This document shows positions 17,146-26,514 of a stretch of 64,000 bases of DNA, one piece after another. Position numbers and translations under genes: made by a program. The DNA comes from Lignipirellula cremea (lineage in GTDB: Bacteria > Planctomycetota > Planctomycetia > Pirellulales > Pirellulaceae). The stretch is taken from positions 6,801,001 to 6,865,000 of the forward strand of contig NZ_CP036433.1 in assembly GCF_007751035.1 (NCBI RefSeq), written 5' to 3'. Within the stretch, counting starts at the first letter, position 1. Each line of letters starts with the position of its first letter. The notes beneath the pieces were generated by a model. That model ran no database searches. It saw only the letters and a program-made list of their open reading frames with translations, and was not told the origin of the DNA.

Positions 17146-17586
17146 TCAGCGGAACTCGAAGCAGTCATCTTTACCGCAAAACGGACAGGTGGTGACATGC
17201 CGGGGGACGGATGACCTGCAGTAGACGCACTGGGGACTAAGCGATGGGGCTCCCGCAACTGAACCTTGCTGGCTCTGCTGCTGTTGCTGCTGGTTCATCC
17301 AGTCGTTCCAGGCCGAGTCCAGCTCGGAGTGCAGAAAATAGCCAATATCGGGAGACAGATCCTCCGTCGGAACCGCGGACGAATACGGGATCGGCGGCAA
17401 GGTCGGAGGCGGCGGCGGGGGAGGAGGCGGCGGAGCACACGGAATGGGCGTCAAAACGATCGGCTCCACCGCGAAGCCCGGGATGAGAATCACCGCCTCG
17501 CAACGCGGGCACTTTACTTTTTTTCCCGCCAGTTTCTCTTTCGCCTGGAACCGCTGCATACAGCGGGGGCATTCAGCGATCGGCAT
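17146..17586 (-). CDS. Double zinc-ribbon protein with proline-rich linker
   Basis: The 146-residue protein opens with a zinc-ribbon of the MJ0042 type: CPRCMQRF, then about 16 residues later CPRCEAVILIP. A run of ten prolines follows (residues ~52-61), then an acidic/aromatic segment, a run of glutamines near residue 95-105, and a second cysteine pair set, CVYC with CPFC, near the C-terminus. Such paired ribbons are common in planctomycete and myxobacterial regulatory or membrane-associated proteins. No membrane segment is visible. I chose the ATG at 17586 because the ribbon begins immediately after it. The function is unknown. Confidence 0.72.
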   Translation of the reverse strand: MPIAECPRCMQRFQAKEKLAGKKVKCPRCEAVILIPGFAVEPIVLTPIPCAPPPPPPPPPPTLPPIPYSSAVPTEDLSPDIGYFLHSELDSAWNDWMNQQQQQQSQQGSVAGAPSLSPQCVYCRSSVPRHVTTCPFCGKDDCFEFR

Positions 17587-17824
17587 GACATCTACCCTTT
17601 TCTCGCTTCGAGAACTCTTTTCGCCAGTCATGGGTGAAAAAGCTATCTCCAGTGTAGTCATCTGGCCAGAAAGTTAAAAGAGATTCCCACTCCCAATCGG
17701 CCAGCGTTTTCCCCAATCGTCGACAGCAACGCGGCCGTAAACTGGCCGGCGGGAACCCTTATCAGATCGCCCGAATCGGCGTATACTGCCTGACCTTCTA
17801 GCCCGAAAAAGTGATCAAGTCCTT

Positions 17825-18841
17825 ATGCTGCGTCCTGCCCCCTCGCTCCCTGTCACTGCGCCGTTGCCGCTGCTCATTACGGGCGTCGCGGGTGTGGCTG
17901 GCTATAACGCCTTCCATTATTTCCAGTCCCGACACCCGGGCGAGGTTTTTGGAAACCGGCAGGTCAACAACTGGCCGCTGCGAGGGGAAGGAATTCTGGC
18001 CTGCGATATTGAAGACCGCGAAGGCCTGGCCCGGCTGTTCGCGGAGCATCGCTTTGCCGCCGTGCTGAACTGCGGCGGCAGCTGCCGACTGAAATCGTGC
18101 GAGATGGACCCCACCATGGCCTGGCGCGTGAATGTGTCCGGCGTGGAGAATCTGCTGGATCATTGCCCGGCCGACACCCGGCTCGTCCACTTGTCGGTCG
18201 ATCTGGTCTACTCGGGCGAAGGCCCCGGCGGCTATCGCGAAGAGGATCCGACCGACCCGGTCACCGTATACGGCGCCACGATGGTCGCCGCCGAAGAACG
18301 GATCCTGGCCGCCCGGCCCGATGCGTGCATCTTGCGGATCTCGTTGCCGATGGGCGTCAGTTTCAATGGTCACGCCGGCGCGATCGACTGGATCCAGTCC
18401 CGCTTCAAGCAGTCCAAGCCGGCCACGCTGTACTACGACGAGCTGCGCACGCCGACCTATACCGACTGCATGAATCGCCTGTTTGAAACCGTACTGGCGA
18501 ACGACCTGGCCGGCCTGTATCACGCCGGCGGCTCCCGCCGGATGTCCCTGTTTGAAATCGCCCAGGTGATCAACCGTGTCGGCGGCTACGACCCTTCCCA
18601 CTTGATGGGCTGTCCCCGCCTGGACGCCGGACCGATGCCGCCCCGTGCCGGGAACGTCACGCTGGATTCCAGCAAGCTGACCGACGCGCTGGGGTACGAC
18701 CCGTTCGACCCCTGGCCGTACTATGATCGCCACCTGCCGACCGGGCCGCAATGGCATTACGAGCGCGACCCCGGCGAACCCGGCTCGCCCGAGTTAATCC
18801 AGCAGACGCTTTATCAGAACCCGCGCGTCAGCGAGGGTTAA
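17825..18841 (+). CDS. RmlD-like SDR-fold protein with altered active site
   Basis: The 338-residue protein belongs to the extended SDR superfamily, closest by eye to dTDP-4-dehydrorhamnose reductase (RmlD). The dinucleotide motif ITGVAGVAGYN lies at residues 18-28, and VHLSVDLVYSG (120-131) matches the RmlD S-x-D-x-V block. The catalytic Y-x-x-x-K motif is present only as YGATM: Tyr149 is kept but Lys153 is replaced by Met. The C-terminal substrate domain is complete, including a YYDELRTPTYTDCM segment. It may use sugar nucleotides non-catalytically or bind a dinucleotide as a regulator, as RmlD-like MAT2B does in animals. No other rhamnose gene is nearby. Confidence 0.8.
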   Translation: MLRPAPSLPVTAPLPLLITGVAGVAGYNAFHYFQSRHPGEVFGNRQVNNWPLRGEGILACDIEDREGLARLFAEHRFAAVLNCGGSCRLKSCEMDPTMAWRVNVSGVENLLDHCPADTRLVHLSVDLVYSGEGPGGYREEDPTDPVTVYGATMVAAEERILAARPDACILRISLPMGVSFNGHAGAIDWIQSRFKQSKPATLYYDELRTPTYTDCMNRLFETVLANDLAGLYHAGGSRRMSLFEIAQVINRVGGYDPSHLMGCPRLDAGPMPPRAGNVTLDSSKLTDALGYDPFDPWPYYDRHLPTGPQWHYERDPGEPGSPELIQQTLYQNPRVSEG

Positions 18842-18904
18842 CTGGGCGTGTGAGGAGCGACTTGGGGACAGAAATGGTCGGCCTACTTTCCCCTGCGCCT
18901 CGCC

Positions 18905-20194
18905 TTACTTGCCAATCGCGTACAGGGCTTCAAAGGTGCGCAGATAAATGCGGCCGTTGGCGATCGCTGGCGAGGCGCTTTGCGGCTCGTCGATTTCGTT
19001 CTGGGCCAGCAGTTCAAACTCCGGCCCCGGCTTGCAGACGCTGACCGTGCCGTCGCGGGCGGTGAGGAAGATCTTCCCATCCGCATACACAGGCGACGCC
19101 CGATGCCGGTCAGCGTGCGTCCTTTCTTCGTAGAATTCCTTCCCCGTGGCGCGATCCAGGGCGATCAGGTTCCCGTTCTGGCGGCACAGATACACAATGT
19201 CGCCGACGATCAGGGGCGAGGGGACGTCCGGCGTGGTGTCGTAACGCCACCAGCGGAACGTTTCCATCTCGGTAATCTCCCCTTTGCCGCCGGGCTTCAA
19301 AGCGAGCGTGACGCCGCGTTTGGCCGAAGGGACGACGATCAAACCCGGCACGGCAGCCGGCGAAGCCACAAACCGCAGCGTCGGATCGTAGGTCGGCGGA
19401 TGCAGCCCGCCGCAACGCCACAGCTCGTGCCCGTCCGCCAGATCATGGGCCACAATGTAATCGGCCCCATGCGTCAGCAAGAACGCCTGGTCGGCGTCGC
19501 GATAGATAATGGGGGAAGCGTACGAGTGCTCATTTTCTGAATAGGCTTCGCTCGGCCGCTCGACTTGCCAGATCTCCTCGCCGGTCTTTTTATCCAGGGC
19601 GACCACTTTGGCTTCCCGCGTATCGGCTTTCCCTTCGCCATGGATCAGCTGCAGGTACAGCCGCTCGCCATCGAGCACCGGCGTGCTGGTCATGCCAAAG
19701 GCAATCCGCAGCTTGCCGTACCGTTCTTCGATATTAAAGCCCCAGACTTTCTCGCCGGCAAAGTCGTAGCAGGCCAGATAGCCGTTGGCGAAAAAAACCC
19801 ACACATGCTGGCCGTCGGTTGAAGGGGACGGCGAGGCCGAGTTCCCTTCATCGCCGCGGACATCTTTATTCCCCTGGGAGACGACCCGTTTCCAGCGTTC
19901 CTTGCCGTCGGTTCCAATGCACATCAACACCAGGTCGCGGTCCTCCACGGCGGTGATAAAGATCGAATCGCCCCATACGGCCGGCGTGGCTCCGCCCGGT
20001 CCAGGCAACGGCAGCCGCCACAGGACGTTCTCGGTCTTGCTCCAGGTGGTGGGCAGGCCTTGCTCCTGGCTGACGCCGTTCTGCGACGGGCCGCGCCACT
20101 GGGGCCAGTTTTCTGCTTGAGCCGAAGGGGCGCCAGTCGCCACAATCAAACAGGCGGCCAGCCATAAAGCGGCCCGCAAGGATAGAGATTTCAT
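18905..20194 (-). CDS. Secreted PQQ-like beta-propeller protein
   Basis: The 429-residue protein has a signal peptide (LWLAACLIVATGAPSAQA) and then the ENWPQWRGPSQNG opening typical of planctomycete PQQ-binding-like repeat proteins. Repeated blade motifs of the form A-L-D-x-x-T-G-x-x-x-W are visible (VALDKKTGEEIWQ, IALDRATGKEFYEE). No tryptophan-docking calcium site of true quinoprotein dehydrogenases can be seen, so cofactor binding is not established. A paralogue lies at 41609-42853. The likely site is the periplasm. The gene is convergent with the RmlD-like gene. Confidence 0.85.
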   Translation of the reverse strand: MKSLSLRAALWLAACLIVATGAPSAQAENWPQWRGPSQNGVSQEQGLPTTWSKTENVLWRLPLPGPGGATPAVWGDSIFITAVEDRDLVLMCIGTDGKERWKRVVSQGNKDVRGDEGNSASPSPSTDGQHVWVFFANGYLACYDFAGEKVWGFNIEERYGKLRIAFGMTSTPVLDGERLYLQLIHGEGKADTREAKVVALDKKTGEEIWQVERPSEAYSENEHSYASPIIYRDADQAFLLTHGADYIVAHDLADGHELWRCGGLHPPTYDPTLRFVASPAAVPGLIVVPSAKRGVTLALKPGGKGEITEMETFRWWRYDTTPDVPSPLIVGDIVYLCRQNGNLIALDRATGKEFYEERTHADRHRASPVYADGKIFLTARDGTVSVCKPGPEFELLAQNEIDEPQSASPAIANGRIYLRTFEALYAIGK

Positions 20195-20372
20195 CGGTGG
20201 GTTTTCTCGAGGCAGGTAAGCGGTAGGATGCAAGCTGGCGGGGGATGGCCAGTCGCGGTGTGGTCAAGCCATACCGGCAGTTTCGGTCAGAACCGATACC
20301 GCGTCAACCTTTTCTCCCGTGACACCGTGATGAATGTCCATGATTCTGGCAACTGGTCGAAGGGGTGATCCG

Positions 20373-20924
20373 ATGGCGAGTTCCTGGGAGCAGTTGCGGC
20401 CGTTGCTGCTGGCCTGGCTGGACGATGCGCCGGGAGCGGCCGAGGTGCTGGGCGATTTCCTCGCGGACCGGGGCGATGCGTTCGCCGGTCCGACGGACGA
20501 CGACGGCAAAAAAGTCGACGCCGTGCTGCTGCTCTTGCCGCCGGATCTGGCCAGGCAGGCCAGCATGCACTTTGCGACCGCCACGCTTCGGTATGTGACG
20601 CCCTCCTGGGAAGCGGACTTTTCGCTCGACACCCTGCACGGCGAGTTGCCGCATCTGTTTGCGATTGTCGCCCGAGTGTTTCTGTCGTCGCAGCCCTTGC
20701 CCGCGCTCGGTCGCCGGTTGCCGTTCCTGTTTGCCGCTTCGACGCCGCCGCATGTCGTGGCGTCCGCTTGTCGCAAGCTGATCGGGTTTGCAACTTTGCA
20801 GCTGGGCGACGAACCGACCACGACGGAGGCCTGCCTGGCCGAGGCGGCGGATGAGCAGATCCGTCTGCTGCTTGCCTTGCTGGCCGCGGACGCCGCCGGG
20901 GTCGCGCTGCCGCTGCCAAAGTAG
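20373..20924 (+). CDS. Hypothetical protein, leucine/alanine-rich
   Basis: The 183-residue protein is mostly helical by composition, rich in Leu and Ala with acidic residues (SSWEQLRPLLLAWLDDAPGA, VLLLLPPDLARQA, IRLLLALLAADAA). There is no signal peptide, and hydrophobic stretches are short. The ATG at 20373 is preceded by AAGGGGTG at a good distance, which favours it over the in-frame starts at 20334 and 20340. A long open frame on the opposite strand (20304-21422) is arginine-rich and looks like a GC-driven shadow. The next gene (histidine kinase) begins 186 nt downstream on the same strand. Function unknown. Confidence 0.6.
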   Translation: MASSWEQLRPLLLAWLDDAPGAAEVLGDFLADRGDAFAGPTDDDGKKVDAVLLLLPPDLARQASMHFATATLRYVTPSWEADFSLDTLHGELPHLFAIVARVFLSSQPLPALGRRLPFLFAASTPPHVVASACRKLIGFATLQLGDEPTTTEACLAEAADEQIRLLLALLAADAAGVALPLPK

Positions 20925-21109
20925 GGCGGGCGGTGGGATTCCGTGCGACCCGCGCGGCAACTTGCCGGCGTCCGATGGGCCGTCTATGATTCTTGCAATT
21001 GATCTGCGTTTGCATTGCCGCCCTGCCGCGTCGCTGTCCGAATGCCTTGCTGCCCGTCTGTTTATCTGGCGTCTCGCGGGAGCGATCGCCAAGGAGTGAG
21101 TGGGATCGC

Positions 21110-22756
21110 GTGTCTCGCATTCTTGTCGTACATCGCCAGCCGTACCGGATTCAGCCTTTCTTTTCTCCGCTTGCGGAACTGGGTTACGATCTGACCGCCG
21201 TCGGCGACGCTTCTTCCGCCGAACGGAAAATGGTCGGGGAAGAAATCGTCTGCCTGCTGGCGGAAGCCAATCCGGCCGGCATCCGCTTCCTGCGGAAAAT
21301 GACCGCGCTGCCGCAATGCGCGCAGTCGGCGGCCGGACTGCTGGTCGATACGGTCGATGCGACCAGCGTGCTCCGCTGTCTGGAAGCCAACGCCGACGGC
21401 ATGATCGCGCTGGAGCAATCACCTGAAGAAGCCAGCGAGCAGTTGCGCAAGCTGATTGTCCGGCGACAAAAACGCGGGATGCGAGTATCCCAGCCGCCCA
21501 TCCACATGAAGTTTCGCGAGCAGGAATACCAGATCTCCACCGACCGCGGCCAGATGCTGGCGGTGATGGTTTCCGCCTTTGAAGAGCTCTCCCAGGTCGG
21601 CGAACGTTACGCGGCCGAAGTGCAGCAGCGAAAGCAGGCCGAGACCGACCTGCAGGAAAGCGAAGCCCGCAAACAGGCGATCTTTGAAGCGGCCCTCGAC
21701 TGCATTGTGGTGATCGACAACGACGGCAAGATCCGCGAGTTCAATCTGGCCGCCGAACGCAAGTTCGGCTGTTCCCGCAGCAAAGTGCTGGGGCAGGACA
21801 TGGCCGAGTTCGTGGCGCCCGCTTCACGCGGCCGGTATCGCGATAACCTGAATCGCTACACGCACGCCGGCGAGATGGGCTCCATGCTGGGGCGCCGGCT
21901 GGAACTGCCCATGGTGCAACAAGACGGCGAGTCCTTCATCGCAGAAATGGCGATCCAGCCATTCCCCATGAAAGGCGCCGCCGCCTTTGCGTTATTCTTT
22001 CACGATGTGACCGACCGCCACCAGGCCCGCGAACGGGAGCAGCGTTACAACGAAGAGCTGGAACGCAGCAACCGCGACCTGGCCGACTTCGCCTATGCCG
22101 CGTCGCACGACCTGCAGGAGCCGCTGCGCACGGTGCGCAGCTACTGCGAGCTGATCCAGAAGAAATACGGCGAGAACCTCGACGAGAAGGGCAGCGAGTT
22201 CATTGAAAGCGCGGTCGACGCCGCCGGTCGCATGCAGATGCTGCTGAATGACCTGCTCAAGTACTCGCGCGTGTCGACCCGGGGGGAAAAGTTCGCCGCC
22301 GTCGATTGCAACGAAGCGTGCGCCATCGCCATCGCCAACCTGGAAATCGCCATCGAAGAAAGCCAGGCCAACGTCACGGCCGAATCCTTGCCAACCGTCC
22401 ATGGCGAGCCGACCTTGCTGATGCAGCTGTTCCAGAACCTGATCGGCAACGCGCTCAAATTCCATCGCCCCGACGAGCCGCCCCAGGTGACGATCAGCGC
22501 CCAGCGCAACGGCCCCCAGTGGGAATTTTCCGTCGCCGACAAAGGGATCGGCATCCCGGCCGACCAGCTGGAAGAAGTGTTCACCATTTTCCGCCGGCTT
22601 CACACCCGCGAAGAATACGTCGGCACCGGAGTCGGTCTGGCGATCTGCAAAAAAATCGTCGAACGCCACCACGGCCGGATCTGGGTGGAATCGGTCGAAG
22701 GCGAAGGAGCCGCCTTCCACTTTACGCTGGATCCGAAACACTCCCAATCCAACTGA
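21110..22756 (+). CDS. PAS-domain sensor histidine kinase with degenerate receiver
   Basis: The 548-residue cytoplasmic protein has four parts. Residues 1-120 look like a receiver fold (SRILVVHRQPYRIQPF) whose phospho-Asp position is occupied by Ala in CLLAEANP. A coiled-coil follows (~160-190), then a PAS domain (~187-305, FEAALDCIVVIDNDGKI). The HisKA helix carries phospho-His333 in AASHDLQEPLR. The ATPase has the N-box QNLIGNALKFH, G1 box DKGIGIP and G2 box GTGVGLAICKKI. The kinase core is intact, so it should autophosphorylate. No response regulator is adjacent. I chose the GTG at 21110, preceded by AAGGAG at 21091, because it begins the receiver-like strand. Confidence 0.88.
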   Translation: MSRILVVHRQPYRIQPFFSPLAELGYDLTAVGDASSAERKMVGEEIVCLLAEANPAGIRFLRKMTALPQCAQSAAGLLVDTVDATSVLRCLEANADGMIALEQSPEEASEQLRKLIVRRQKRGMRVSQPPIHMKFREQEYQISTDRGQMLAVMVSAFEELSQVGERYAAEVQQRKQAETDLQESEARKQAIFEAALDCIVVIDNDGKIREFNLAAERKFGCSRSKVLGQDMAEFVAPASRGRYRDNLNRYTHAGEMGSMLGRRLELPMVQQDGESFIAEMAIQPFPMKGAAAFALFFHDVTDRHQAREREQRYNEELERSNRDLADFAYAASHDLQEPLRTVRSYCELIQKKYGENLDEKGSEFIESAVDAAGRMQMLLNDLLKYSRVSTRGEKFAAVDCNEACAIAIANLEIAIEESQANVTAESLPTVHGEPTLLMQLFQNLIGNALKFHRPDEPPQVTISAQRNGPQWEFSVADKGIGIPADQLEEVFTIFRRLHTREEYVGTGVGLAICKKIVERHHGRIWVESVEGEGAAFHFTLDPKHSQSN

Positions 22757-22896
22757 TCCCAGCAAGGCCCCAGCCCTCCTCAAGCGGACGCGCCCGCGAT
22801 TCCCGCCGCCCTTGCCCCGCCGCCGGCAAAATTCGTGTATTGCCCTGCGACGAACGCCCGCTGGGTGGTACATTCATGGGTAGACCAGAAACCGGG

Positions 22897-22930
22897 CGAC
22901 CGGACGAACCTGCCGACCGGACGAACCTGC
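22897..22930. repeat. 17-bp perfect tandem duplication
   Basis: The 17-bp unit beginning CGACCGGACGAACC occurs twice in direct succession (22897-22913 and 22914-22930) in the intergenic region 40 nt before uppS. It is probably a replication-slippage product, but it could also present a doubled regulator site. Confidence 0.6.
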
Positions 22931-22971
22931 CCCCTCCCTGGGGCTGCGGCCTCCCTGCTTGACCTTTCCTC

Positions 22972-23724
22972 ATGACTGCTTTGCCGAAAAACAGCGCCTC
23001 CCTGGGCGACGTTCCTCGCGAACGTTTGCCACGGCACATTGCTGTCATCATGGACGGCAACGGTCGCTGGGCGCAGCAACGCGATCTGCCCCGCATTGAA
23101 GGACATCGCCGCGGCGTGGCCAGCGTCCGCCGCACGGTCGAAGAGTGCGCCCGGCTGGAGATTGACCAGCTCACCTTGTACTGTTTGTCCAGCGAAAACT
23201 GGAAGCGGCCGCAGCACGAGCTGGACTTCCTGATGCATCTGCTGGAACAGTACATGATCGAGGAACGCACCACGATCATGCAGCAGAATGTTATGGTCAA
23301 AGTCATCGGCCGCCGCGACGGTCTGGCCGAGAGCGCCCTGGCGGAAATGGACAAAACCGTTGAGCTAAGCGCGAACAACACCGGCACCTGCCTGTGCCTG
23401 GCGATCAACTACGGCGGCCGCACCGAACTGCTCGACGCCGTCCAGCGGATCGCTGTTGAAGCGGTCCAGGGCGACCTGGACCCGGCCCAGATTGATGAAT
23501 CCGCCATCGAAGACCGGCTGTACACGGCCGGCATGCCGGAGCTGGATCTCATGATCCGCACGGCCGGCGAAATGCGCGTCAGCAACTTTCTGCTGTGGCA
23601 GCTAAGTTACGCCGAGCTGTGGGTGACGGAGCGTTGCTGGCCTGAATTTGACGAATCCGATCTGCACCAGGCGATACGCGATTTTGCTTCGCGCGATCGT
23701 CGTTTTGGCGGTCTCAACGCTTAA
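22972..23724 (+). CDS. uppS: Undecaprenyl diphosphate synthase (isoprenyl transferase)
   Basis: The 250-residue cis-prenyltransferase condenses isopentenyl diphosphates onto farnesyl diphosphate to make the C55 carrier lipid used in peptidoglycan and O-antigen synthesis. The active-site MDGNGRWA (Asp28) follows HIAVI, and GHRRGVASVR, TLYCLSSENWKRP, LAINYGGRTEL and ELDLMIRTAGE with SNFLLWQLSYAELW are all present. The common RTSGE is here RTAGE, a mild variation. cdsA follows after 14 nt, forming an operon that is also common in other bacteria. Confidence 0.96.
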   Translation: MTALPKNSASLGDVPRERLPRHIAVIMDGNGRWAQQRDLPRIEGHRRGVASVRRTVEECARLEIDQLTLYCLSSENWKRPQHELDFLMHLLEQYMIEERTTIMQQNVMVKVIGRRDGLAESALAEMDKTVELSANNTGTCLCLAINYGGRTELLDAVQRIAVEAVQGDLDPAQIDESAIEDRLYTAGMPELDLMIRTAGEMRVSNFLLWQLSYAELWVTERCWPEFDESDLHQAIRDFASRDRRFGGLNA

Positions 23725-23738
23725 CAGGAGCTCCCCCC

Positions 23739-24650
23739 TTGCTGCGTTGGCGACTGCTCTCGGCGATCTCGATCCTCGCCGTCTTGTTCACGCTTCTTTG
23801 GCTCGACTACGCTTGGAATTTCGGCTGGCCCAGCCTGTGGCTGCTGCCAGTGCTGATTCTGTTGGCGGTGGGGGGAGCCTGGGAAACGCTCGATCTGCTT
23901 GCCGCCGGCGGCCTGCGGCCCGCCCGCATTCCAACCTGCATCGGCACGCTGCTGACCGCCACGGCCGGCATGGTTCCGCTGTGTATGGAAATGTGCTGGA
24001 AGCCGTACCCGCCCGACTGCCCTGTCGGTCGACTGGGCTGGCCCGTCCTTGCGCTCGCTTTTGGCGCGGCTCTTGCGCTGGCGTCCGAGATGCGGCGGTA
24101 CCAGGAACCGACCGGCCGCGCCGTGACCAACGCGGCCGCTTCGATTTTTGTGATGACCTACATTGGTCTGCTGCTGGGATTTCTGGCGCCTTTGCGACTG
24201 CTGCATTCCAATGGCGTGGGGATGGCGGCCGTCCTTTCGATGGCGGTCGTGGTGAAATTTTCCGACGTGGGCGCCTACACCTTCGGCCGGCTGCTGGGCC
24301 GCACGAAATTGTCGCCCCGCCTGAGCCCTGGCAAAACAGTGGAAGGGGCGATCGGCGGCGCATTGACCGCCTGCCTGGTCTCCTGGGTGTTCTTCACGTA
24401 CGCCATGCCACAGCTGACCGGTCGTCCCGCACCGGCCTGGTGGGCGTCGATCGTGTTCGGTCTGGTCATGACGGCGTCGGGCATTTTCGGCGACCTGGCC
24501 GAATCGATGCTGAAACGCGACATGCAGCGCAAAGACTCCAGCAACTGGCTCCCCGGCCTGGGCGGCGTACTCGACGTGATCGACTCCATTCTCTTCTCGG
24601 CCCCGGCCGCCTATCTCTGCTGGGTCGCCGGCATCTTCGGCCCCGTGTAA
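23739..24650 (+). CDS. cdsA: Phosphatidate cytidylyltransferase
   Basis: The 303-residue membrane enzyme makes CDP-diacylglycerol from phosphatidate and CTP, the branch point of phospholipid synthesis. About seven hydrophobic segments are visible. The conserved cytosolic motifs are KFSDVGAYTFGRLLGRTKL, SPGKTVEG and, near the C-terminus, the CDP-alcohol-type signature SMLKRDMQRKDSSNWLPGLG followed by GVLDVIDS. It starts at TTG 23739, which is preceded by AGGAG at 23726-23730 with an ideal 8-nt gap; no ATG gives a better fit. It is cotranscribed with uppS. Confidence 0.94.
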   Translation: MLRWRLLSAISILAVLFTLLWLDYAWNFGWPSLWLLPVLILLAVGGAWETLDLLAAGGLRPARIPTCIGTLLTATAGMVPLCMEMCWKPYPPDCPVGRLGWPVLALAFGAALALASEMRRYQEPTGRAVTNAAASIFVMTYIGLLLGFLAPLRLLHSNGVGMAAVLSMAVVVKFSDVGAYTFGRLLGRTKLSPRLSPGKTVEGAIGGALTACLVSWVFFTYAMPQLTGRPAPAWWASIVFGLVMTASGIFGDLAESMLKRDMQRKDSSNWLPGLGGVLDVIDSILFSAPAAYLCWVAGIFGPV

Positions 24651-24897
24651 CCAAGACAAAACAGACGGCCGATCGCTCTCTGCAGGAAGGCAGACGGAAG
24701 AGAAGAAAAGAAAAGGCGGATCAGGACAAGGCGTTGGGAACGAAATCAAGAGCGCCGTCCGCCCTGCCGACATCTTCCCGCGACAAGCGAAACACCTCTC
24801 CCTCTCTCCTCTTTTCCCCTCTGCGTTTCCCCGCGGCCTCTGCGGTGAATCCTTTTTTTAGAGGGCGGTGAATCCCTCTGTTTGCCTCTTTTTCACT

Positions 24898-26430
24898 TCA
24901 AACCTCGTCGTCGCTACGGACCGCGCACGCCATGACTTCCTCTTCCGTCCAGGCGGAAGTCGGTCGGATCTCGCGCAAGCGGCCACGGCCGATGACGGCG
25001 AGGGAATCGCTGATCGCCAGCAGCTCGGGCAGGTACGAACTGACGAAAATGATCGCCTTGCCGGCGGCCGCTTGTTGGCCCATCAGCCGATAGATTTCCG
25101 ATTTGGCGCCGACATCGATGCCGCGGGTCGGTTCATCAAGCAGCAGCACTTCGGCCTGCTGGTGCAGGATCCGGGCGATCGCCACCTTTTGCTGGTTGCC
25201 GCCGGAAAGATCGCTGATCGGCTGTTCCTGGGAATGACGCTTCACCTGCAGCTTGTCCAGCCAATGCTCGACCGCTTCGCTCCGGCGTCGCAGATTCAGC
25301 CAGCCGAACCGGCTGTAAGGACCCAGCCGGCTGCCTGTCAGGTTGTCCGCCAGCGAGCGGTCCTGCGCCAGCCCTTCCCCTTTGCGGTCTTCGGAAACAA
25401 ACCCCAGTCCCGCGGCGATCGCCTGTCGGGGACTGGCGCCGGCCGGCTTGCCGGATAACAGCACCTCGCCGGCCCGGCGGGGATCGAGGCCAAAAATGGC
25501 CCGCAGCATTTCGGTCCGTCCGGCTCCCACCAGCCCGGCCACGCCCAGGATTTCGCCCCGCCGCAGGTCAAAGTCAACGTCGATCGGAACCCGCTTGCCG
25601 CTCAGCCGGCGCACCTTCAGGACGACATCACCCGGCGCATGCGGCGTATCGGGAAACAGGTCATCGACATCGCGGCCGACCATGAGCGACACGATCTGCT
25701 CTTCGGTGACGCCCTCCACCTGGCCCGATCCGGCAATCTGGCCGTCGCGCAGCACGGTGAAACTCTGGCAGATCTCCCGAATTTCTTCCAGGAAGTGGCT
25801 GATATAAATCACGCCGATGCCGGCCGCCTGGAGCTTGCGAATCACGTTAAACAGCTGCCGACAGTCCTGCGCCGTGAGGGAGCTGGTCGGCTCGTCGAAC
25901 ACGATCACTTTCGCGTCGATTACGAGCGCCCTGGCGATCTCGACCAGTTGCTGGGCTCCGACAGAAAGATCGCCCACCAGCGTCGCCGGCTGCAGTTCCG
26001 GGTGTCCCAGCAGTTCCAGCGCACGAAGAACCTCCGTGCGCTGCTGGCTGCGACGCAGCAGGCCGAAGCGGCTGCGTTCCTGGCCTAGCATGATGTTGTC
26101 TTCAACCGACAGGTCGGGAGCCAGCGTCAGCTCCTGATAGATCATCGCCACGCCGGCCATCCGGGCCGAGTGCGGTCCCCGCGGGACGTACGGCTGGCCC
26201 GCGATGGTGATCTGACCAGCGTCGGCCGCAACGGCGCCCGACAGCACCTTCATGAGCGTGCTCTTGCCGGCTCCGTTCTCGCCGATCAACGCCATTACCT
26301 GGCCGCCGACCAGTGTCAGGTCAACGCCGCTAAGCGCCTGGGTGGCGCCAAAACGCTTGCTGACGCCCTGCATCTGCAGCAGCGGAGCGGGAGGCGAATC
26401 ACTGGCGGCCGATTTGCTGGCTGCGGTCAT
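24898..26430 (-). CDS. Sugar ABC transporter ATP-binding protein (RbsA/MglA type)
   Basis: The 510-residue protein has two fused ABC ATPase domains, the pattern of ribose/galactose-type sugar importers. Domain 1 has Walker A IGENGAGKSTLMK, signature LSVGAQQLVEIARAL and Walker B VIVFDEPTSSL. Domain 2 has a degenerate Walker A (GLVGAGRTEM, no Lys), signature DLSGGNQQKVAIAR and Walker B VLLLDEPTRGIDVG. That asymmetry is normal in this family. I chose the ATG at 26430. It follows the binding-protein gene by 237 nt on the same strand. The membrane permease expected in such a system is absent from the window; cdsA, on the opposite strand, lies beyond. Confidence 0.93.
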   Translation of the reverse strand: MTAASKSAASDSPPAPLLQMQGVSKRFGATQALSGVDLTLVGGQVMALIGENGAGKSTLMKVLSGAVAADAGQITIAGQPYVPRGPHSARMAGVAMIYQELTLAPDLSVEDNIMLGQERSRFGLLRRSQQRTEVLRALELLGHPELQPATLVGDLSVGAQQLVEIARALVIDAKVIVFDEPTSSLTAQDCRQLFNVIRKLQAAGIGVIYISHFLEEIREICQSFTVLRDGQIAGSGQVEGVTEEQIVSLMVGRDVDDLFPDTPHAPGDVVLKVRRLSGKRVPIDVDFDLRRGEILGVAGLVGAGRTEMLRAIFGLDPRRAGEVLLSGKPAGASPRQAIAAGLGFVSEDRKGEGLAQDRSLADNLTGSRLGPYSRFGWLNLRRRSEAVEHWLDKLQVKRHSQEQPISDLSGGNQQKVAIARILHQQAEVLLLDEPTRGIDVGAKSEIYRLMGQQAAAGKAIIFVSSYLPELLAISDSLAVIGRGRLREIRPTSAWTEEEVMACAVRSDDEV

Positions 26431-26514
26431 AGGAACGCCGCATGGGAGAGAGGGGCTAAGTGACGAAGAGAAGAGGAGGCACGCTTCTGCCGTGCGAGCA
26501 ATTTTAAACTGGCG

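Noticed and set aside
20304-21422. Arginine-rich minus-strand frame of 372 codons
   Set aside because: It overlaps the kinase N-terminus and the hypothetical gene at 20373, is extremely Arg/Pro/Ala-rich and has no ribosome-binding site.
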